From NCBI GenBank assembly GCA_964418595.1, contig CAYQMF010000126.1:1-19049 (forward strand): a stretch of DNA of 19,049 bases, read 5' to 3'. Source of the DNA: CAYQMF01 sp964418595. Lineage in GTDB: Bacteria; Planctomycetota; UBA1135; UBA2386. The notes beneath the pieces were generated by a model, which was not told the DNA's origin, made no database searches, and was given only the letters and a program-made list of their open reading frames with translations. The position numbers were made by a program, and so were the translations under genes. This document shows, one piece after another, positions 13,031-19,049 of this stretch (position 1 is its first letter; the number at the start of each line of letters is the position of its first letter).

Positions 13031-15246
13031 GCGCTCCCCTCTCGGAACGTGCACTGCAGCGCCTCCTCGCGCTGGCGGCGGAGGACGAACTCGCAACCTA
13101 TCCCGGCGCGCCGCCGCCGGCCGCGGCCACGTCGCTGCCGGCACGCTACGAGATCGTGCGCGAACTCGGCCGCGGCGGCATGGGTGTGGTGTTCGAGGCG
13201 ATCGACCATCAGCTCGGTCGGCGCTGCGCCCTCAAGACGCTGGGCGCCGCGGCGGGTGCCGACGACGACGCGCGCCGCCGCTTCGTACGCGAGGCGCTCG
13301 CGGCGGCGAGCCTTCGCCACCCGCACATCGCGGCCGTGTACGACGCGACGCCCGACTTCATCAGCATGCAGCTCGTGGCCGGCAGCGCCATCGACACGCT
13401 GCATCGCGGCGAGCATCGCCTGCTCGTCACGCTCATCCGCGACGCGGCGCGCGCGCTCGAGCACGCCCACGCGCACGGCGTCGTGCACCGTGACGTGAAG
13501 CCCGGGAACCTGCTGGTCGAAGGGCAGCACGTGTACGTGGTCGACTTCGGCCTCGCCAAGGCCATCGCCACCGACGTGGCGCAGTCGCTCCCCGGCGTCG
13601 TGCTCGGCACGCCGGCCTACATGCCGCCGGAACAGGCGCTGGGACGCACGGAGGCCATCGATGCGCGCAGCGACGTGTACGGTCTCGGCGCCACGATCTA
13701 CCACTGCCTGACGGGCCACCCGCCGTTCGCAGCCGACGACCTGCCGACGTTGTTGCGCCGCGTCGTCGAGGACGAGGCGCGTCCGCCGCGCATCGATCGC
13801 GACCTCGACCTCGTGGTCCTCAAGTGCCTGGCGAAAGAACCGCGACAGCGATACCCGACGGCTGGCGCCTTCGCCGACGATCTCGATCGCTGGCTGCGGG
13901 GCGAGCCGGTGCAGGCGCGTCGTCCGTCGCTGGCCTATCGGCTGCGCAAGCGCCTCCAGCGCCAACGCGCGCTCTGGTGGTCGGCGCTGCTGGCCGGCGT
14001 CGTCACCGCGCTCGTGCTCGTGCCCATCGCCCTGCGCGAGAGCGCGGCGCGGAGCGCAGCCAGCGAGGCCGTGGACCTCGCCGACCACGCGGCAACCGTG
14101 CTGCAGGACGCCGATGTCTTCACCCGCCTCGGCGACCACGCCTCCGCCTGGCAGGTCCTCGACGCCGGCATCGCGCGGGTGCGGGACTTCCTCGCACGCC
14201 ACGAGGTGCCGCGCGCACGCTACCTGTTGGCGCGCCTGCTGCGCAGCCGCGGTCAGGCCGACCTCGCGCTCCGCGAACTGGAGGCAACCCTCGCGCTCGA
14301 GCCGGATCTCGTCGACGCCCGCTTCGAGCGCGGCCTCTTGCTGGCGGCGCTACCCGACCCGACGGAAGAACAGCGTCGCACTGCCATCGCCGATCTCACC
14401 GCCGGCGCCCCCGAACACTCGGTCGTCTCCAACGTCGACCTCCTGTTCGGCCGCGCGGAGCGCCTGCGCCTCGAGCGCGCGCACCAGCCAGCCATGGATC
14501 TGCTGCAGGAGGTCCTGCAGTACGACGTCACCCACATCGCCGCGCGCCTGTCACTCTCGCGTTCCGCCCTCGCCCTCGATCAGCCCGACCTCGCCCGTTA
14601 CTACGCCGCGAGCGCCGTCGACCTGCAGCTCGGCTTCGGTCCCGTCTACCTCGCCCGCGAGCGGCAGAGTCTGCCGATCACCATCCTCGGGCTCGATGGC
14701 GCACTCGTCGATTTCACGGCGGACCTGCACGACGGCGCCGACACGTCGCTGGCGATGGCGCACCGTGGCCTCGTCCAACTGCGCCGTGCCCTGCGACTCG
14801 CGGCCGAGGGCAAGCCCAGCGACGCGCTGGCAGCCGCGCAGGCCGCCGTCGAGGATCACCGCGGCGCAACCTTCATCCACGACGATCTCGCCGGCGCCCG
14901 CAACAACCTCGCGGTCTGTCTCCTGGTCGTGGCGCAGATGTCGGCCCGCCAGGGCGACTCGGCCACCGCCGTCGCCGCGCGTACCGACGCCGAGGCAGCC
15001 CTCACGCGCGCCGTCGCCCTCGCGCCCGCGATGCCGGAGGCGAACTTCAACCTCGGGCGCCTCGCGCTCGACAACGCCAACCTCCTGCGCACGCTCGGTC
15101 GGACCGCCGCCGCCGCCGCGCAGGGCGAACAGGCGCGCGCAGCGTTCGCGCGGGCCCTCGAGCTCGCCGCGCCCGACTGGCCGCACGCGGCTTGTTGTCG
15201 CGACCAGAAGGCTGCGGCCGACGCCCTTGGCGAGGGGAGTCGTTGA
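13027..15246 (+). CDS. Transmembrane Ser/Thr protein kinase with TPR-like outer region
   Basis: The product is 739 aa from a GTG start overlapping the sigma stop. The kinase domain (about residues 41-290) is complete: Gly loop GRGGMG (48-53), ATP-binding Lys70, helix-C Glu89, HRD at 154-156 with VVHRDVKPGNLL, DFG at 173-175, and PPEQ after the activation loop (200-203). A basic juxtamembrane stretch (299-314) leads into one membrane helix (about 317-335). Residues about 340-739 are helical repeats of TPR type (for example LRSRGQADLALRELEATLALEPDLVDARFERG, then FNLGRLALDNANLL and AFARALELAAP), placed outside the cytoplasm. All catalytic residues are present, so it should be active. Its likely role is to sense something outside and signal to the neighbouring sigma factor. 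The gene is followed closely by a hydroxylase pair that may belong to the same transcript. Confidence 0.92.
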   Translation: MSAPLSERALQRLLALAAEDELATYPGAPPPAAATSLPARYEIVRELGRGGMGVVFEAIDHQLGRRCALKTLGAAAGADDDARRRFVREALAAASLRHPHIAAVYDATPDFISMQLVAGSAIDTLHRGEHRLLVTLIRDAARALEHAHAHGVVHRDVKPGNLLVEGQHVYVVDFGLAKAIATDVAQSLPGVVLGTPAYMPPEQALGRTEAIDARSDVYGLGATIYHCLTGHPPFAADDLPTLLRRVVEDEARPPRIDRDLDLVVLKCLAKEPRQRYPTAGAFADDLDRWLRGEPVQARRPSLAYRLRKRLQRQRALWWSALLAGVVTALVLVPIALRESAARSAASEAVDLADHAATVLQDADVFTRLGDHASAWQVLDAGIARVRDFLARHEVPRARYLLARLLRSRGQADLALRELEATLALEPDLVDARFERGLLLAALPDPTEEQRRTAIADLTAGAPEHSVVSNVDLLFGRAERLRLERAHQPAMDLLQEVLQYDVTHIAARLSLSRSALALDQPDLARYYAASAVDLQLGFGPVYLARERQSLPITILGLDGALVDFTADLHDGADTSLAMAHRGLVQLRRALRLAAEGKPSDALAAAQAAVEDHRGATFIHDDLAGARNNLAVCLLVVAQMSARQGDSATAVAARTDAEAALTRAVALAPAMPEANFNLGRLALDNANLLRTLGRTAAAAAQGEQARAAFARALELAAPDWPHAACCRDQKAAADALGEGSR

Positions 15247-15289
15247 GCGGACCGTCGCCATGATCACCAACCGTCCGAGAGATCGCAGC

Positions 15290-15765
15290 ATGCGTGAACC
15301 CATCGTCCTCACCGTCAACGGCCACGAGCATCGCCTCGAGGTCGATCCCGGTCGCTCGCTCCTCGAGGTGCTGCGCGACGACCTCGGTCTCACCGGGACC
15401 AAGTACGGCTGCGGCGAAGGCCAGTGCGGCGCCTGCACGGTGCTGCTCGATGGCGCCCCCACACGTGCGTGTCTCCTCACCGTGGGCGCCGCGGCGCCGC
15501 GCACCATCCGCACCATCGAGGGACTGGCCGCCGGCGCCGACCTGCACCCGGTGCAGCAGGCGTTCCTCGACGCGGGTGCCCTGCAGTGCGGCTACTGCAC
15601 GCCGGGGATGGTGATGGCGTCCGTGGCCCTGCTCGCCCGCGACAAGAACCCCAGCGACGCCGACGTGCGGCAGGCGCTGCAGGGACACCTCTGCCGGTGC
15701 GGGACGTACCAACGCATCGTCGCCGCAGTGACCACCGCGGCGCGCAAGCTGCAGGAGACAGGCCG

Positions 15766-15769
<4 letters not shown>
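15290..15769 (+). CDS. [2Fe-2S] subunit of second molybdenum hydroxylase
   Basis: The product is 159 aa from the ATG at 15290, which has GAGAG before it; an in-frame ATG at 15260 would add 10 residues. All eight cluster Cys are present: 41, 46, 49 and 61 (TKYGCGEGQCGACT) and 100, 103, 135 and 137 (QCGYCTPGM, LCRCGTYQRI). The CTPGM form is that of xanthine dehydrogenase and CO-dehydrogenase small subunits, unlike the QTGQ form of the subunit at 5695, so the two are not a recent duplication. It has no export signal of its own. It lies 43 bases after the kinase stop and overlaps the large subunit by ATGA (15766-15769). Confidence 0.92.
15753..15758 (+). promoter_or_regulatory. Ribosome-binding site of the second molybdopterin subunit
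   Basis: AGGAGA lies 7 bases before the ATG at 15766, inside the end of the small-subunit gene. It fixes this start among the in-frame possibilities and supports coupled translation of the two subunits. Confidence 0.65.
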
Positions 15770-17898
<2,129 letters not shown>

Positions 17899-17956
17899 CG
17901 CCGAACCCCCACCCACTTGCAACCGTGGCTCCGGCGTGCGGCAGGCAGGCATCGTT

Positions 17957-17996
17957 CTGAGCAGCGCTTGCCCGCTTCGCGGGCAACCCTGCTCAG
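17957..17996. terminator. Long hairpin after the second hydroxylase operon
   Basis: CTGAGCAG (17957-17964) pairs with CTGCTCAG (17989-17996) outside an inner 8-bp stem TTGCCCGC-TTC-GCGGGCAA (17968-17986), giving a two-part stem of 16 pairs with small internal bulges. It lies 58 bases after the stop codon at 17898. It may stop or process the transcript, but there is no T-run and it belongs to a repeat family. Confidence 0.45.
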
Positions 17997-18035
17997 GACC
18001 ACGCCGCGAGCCTTCGGCTCGCCGCTCTGGTTCTG
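17960..18035. repeat. Hairpin-rich 76-bp repeat, copy 1
   Basis: These 76 bp are repeated at 18076-18151 with one mismatch (17989 C against 18105 G). The unit holds two tight hairpins, each with a TTC loop: an 8-bp stem at 17968-17986 and a 7-bp stem GCGAGCC-TTC-GGCTCGC at 18006-18022. It resembles dispersed extragenic palindromic (REP-like) elements. No transposase is linked to it here. Confidence 0.9.
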
Positions 18036-18075
18036 AGTTCGTCCCGAAGACCGGGTGATCCCGTTGTTCTTTGGA

Positions 18076-18151
18076 AGCAGCGCTTGCCCGCTTCGCGGGC
18101 AACCGTGCTCAGGACCACGCCGCGAGCCTTCGGCTCGCCGCTCTGGTTCTG
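18076..18151. repeat. Hairpin-rich 76-bp repeat, copy 2
   Basis: This is the second copy of the unit, in the same orientation, 116 bases downstream of the first and separated from it by 40 unrelated bases. The inner hairpins are identical (18084-18102 and 18122-18138). The outer CTGAGCAG/CTGCTCAG stem of copy 1 is not kept here, because the single mismatch and the different left flank break it. Confidence 0.9.
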
Positions 18152-18185
18152 GCCAGGCGCGGGATCTTGCTTCCCCGACCGGTGC

Positions 18186-18191
18186 CATACT
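18186..18191 (+). promoter_or_regulatory. Candidate -10 element (CATACT) before the ABC-F gene
   Basis: CATACT lies 12 bases before the ATG at 18204, the same spacing as TACGAT before 8340. TTGCTT upstream (18167-18172) is only 13 bases away, too close for a standard -35. If used, it would give a nearly leaderless transcript. Confidence 0.2.
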
Positions 18192-18203
18192 TCCCCGCCC
18201 CGC

Positions 18204-19049
18204 ATGCTCACGCTCTCCGCGATCACCAAGGCCCACGGCGAACGCGTCCTCTTCGCCGACGCCGCTCTGCAGCTCAACCGTCAGGATCGCCTCGGCCTCG
18301 TCGGCCCCAACGGCGCCGGCAAGACCACTCTCTTCTCCCTCATCCTCGGCCAGGCGACGCCCGACGACGGTCGCATCGCCATCGAGCGCGGCGCGACCAT
18401 CGGCCATCTCCCGCAGGAGAACCAGCCCGTCGGCGACGAGACCGTGATCGAGATCGCCGTCGCGATCACGCCCGACTTCGTCGGACTCCGCCGCGTCATC
18501 AAGGCCTGGGAAGCCGACCACCCCGTCGAGGCCATCCACCCCGAGGCGATCCACGACGACGTCCACGACCGCTTCAACGAACTCAACGGCTATCAGGTCG
18601 AAGCCAAGGCCAAGCAGATCCTCGCCGGCCTGAGCTTCCGTCCGTCCGACTTCGAGCGTCCCGCCCGCGAACTCTCCGGCGGCTGGGTCATGCGCGCCCA
18701 CCTCGCGCGCCTGCTCACGCAGCAGCCCGACCTCCTGATGCTCGACGAACCCACCAACCACCTCGACCTCGACTCCCTGCTCTGGTTCCAGGAGTACCTC
18801 CGCTCCTACCCCGGCGCGATCCTCGTGATCTCGCACGACCGCGAGTTCCTCAACCGCCTCGTCACCGGCATCGTCGAGATCCGCCAGCGCAAGCTCATCC
18901 GCTACACGGGCAACTACGACAGCTACCTCACGCAGCGCGCCGCCACCGACGCCCAGATGCGCGCCGCCTACGAGAACCAGCAGAAGGAGATCGCCGGCCT
19001 CATGGAGTTCGTCGATCGACTCGGCGCGCACGGCTCCGCGCGCGCCCCC
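18204..19049 (+). CDS. ABC-F family ATPase (3' end cut off)
   Basis: The frame is open from the ATG at 18204 to the window edge (282 codons), covering the first of two expected ATPase domains and the start of the linker. Walker A GPNGAGKT is at residues 34-41, Q-loop HLPQE at 68-72, signature LSGGW at 157-161, Walker B LLMLDEP at 177-183 followed by TNHLDLDS, and the H-loop Ser-His at 210-211. There are no membrane helices, and the linker begins with the charged ENQQKEIAGLMEFVDR helix, as in ABC-F proteins that act on the ribosome (EttA, Uup, YheS and relatives) rather than in transporters. The subgroup cannot be decided without the second half. It appears to be a separate unit from the hydroxylase operon. 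Confidence 0.93.
   Translation, partial: MLTLSAITKAHGERVLFADAALQLNRQDRLGLVGPNGAGKTTLFSLILGQATPDDGRIAIERGATIGHLPQENQPVGDETVIEIAVAITPDFVGLRRVIKAWEADHPVEAIHPEAIHDDVHDRFNELNGYQVEAKAKQILAGLSFRPSDFERPARELSGGWVMRAHLARLLTQQPDLLMLDEPTNHLDLDSLLWFQEYLRSYPGAILVISHDREFLNRLVTGIVEIRQRKLIRYTGNYDSYLTQRAATDAQMRAAYENQQKEIAGLMEFVDRLGAHGSARAP

Noticed and set aside
17957..18151. CRISPR array
   Set aside because: There are only two units of 76 bp with one 40-base gap, and no cas genes. The unit is hairpin-rich in a way that fits REP-like elements better.

Overview
The window is high-GC, densely coded DNA, most likely from a Planctomycetota bacterium of the lineage that carries many secreted proteins ending in 'LPAQ'-type signal peptides. 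Three things point there: signal peptides ending in LPAQ or ARAQ; a C-terminal domain (end of the gene at 3364-5496) of the kind I know mainly from such planctomycetes; and an ECF sigma factor overlapping a membrane Ser/Thr kinase with a TPR tail. This placement is inference from style, not from a marker gene. No rRNA, tRNA, CRISPR array, transposase or phage gene was seen.

Left block (1-3275, minus strand) is an Mla/Mce-type lipid-transport operon read right to left: MlaE-like permease, a small MlaF-like ATPase subunit, an MlaD-like MCE protein, and a TPR lipoprotein cut by the window edge. Each junction is an ATGA stop/start overlap. The ATPase subunit has lost Walker A, Q-loop, signature, Walker B Asp and H-loop residues, so it looks like a pseudo-ATPase. 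Upstream, on the same strand, lies a 710-residue secreted serine hydrolase (3364-5496) with double-tryptophan repeats followed by a class A beta-lactamase-like domain, which is the architecture of polyglycine hydrolases.

Middle block (5695-10882, plus strand) is a second operon: a [2Fe-2S] subunit and a Tat-exported molybdopterin subunit of an isoquinoline-1-oxidoreductase-like hydroxylase, then two secreted amidohydrolase-family proteins. The first of these keeps its metal ligands. The second, coupled by a GTGA overlap, has lost nearly all of them. A convergent gene (10895-12205) encodes an exported protein with a GyrI-like ligand-binding domain at its C-terminus.

Right block (12332-17898, plus strand) starts with an ECF sigma factor overlapping a Ser/Thr kinase (one TM segment, TPR-like outer part), followed closely by a second [2Fe-2S]/molybdopterin hydroxylase pair of a different subtype. 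The regulator pair and the enzyme pair may be one transcript. Neither hydroxylase has an FAD subunit or a cytochrome here. A 305-base gap (17899-18203) holds two copies of a 76-bp hairpin-rich repeat, and the window ends inside an ABC-F ATPase gene.

The most unusual items are the motif-less MlaF homologue, the active/degenerate amidohydrolase pair, the exported GyrI-like protein, the bacterial polyglycine-hydrolase-like enzyme, and the duplicated palindromic repeat.
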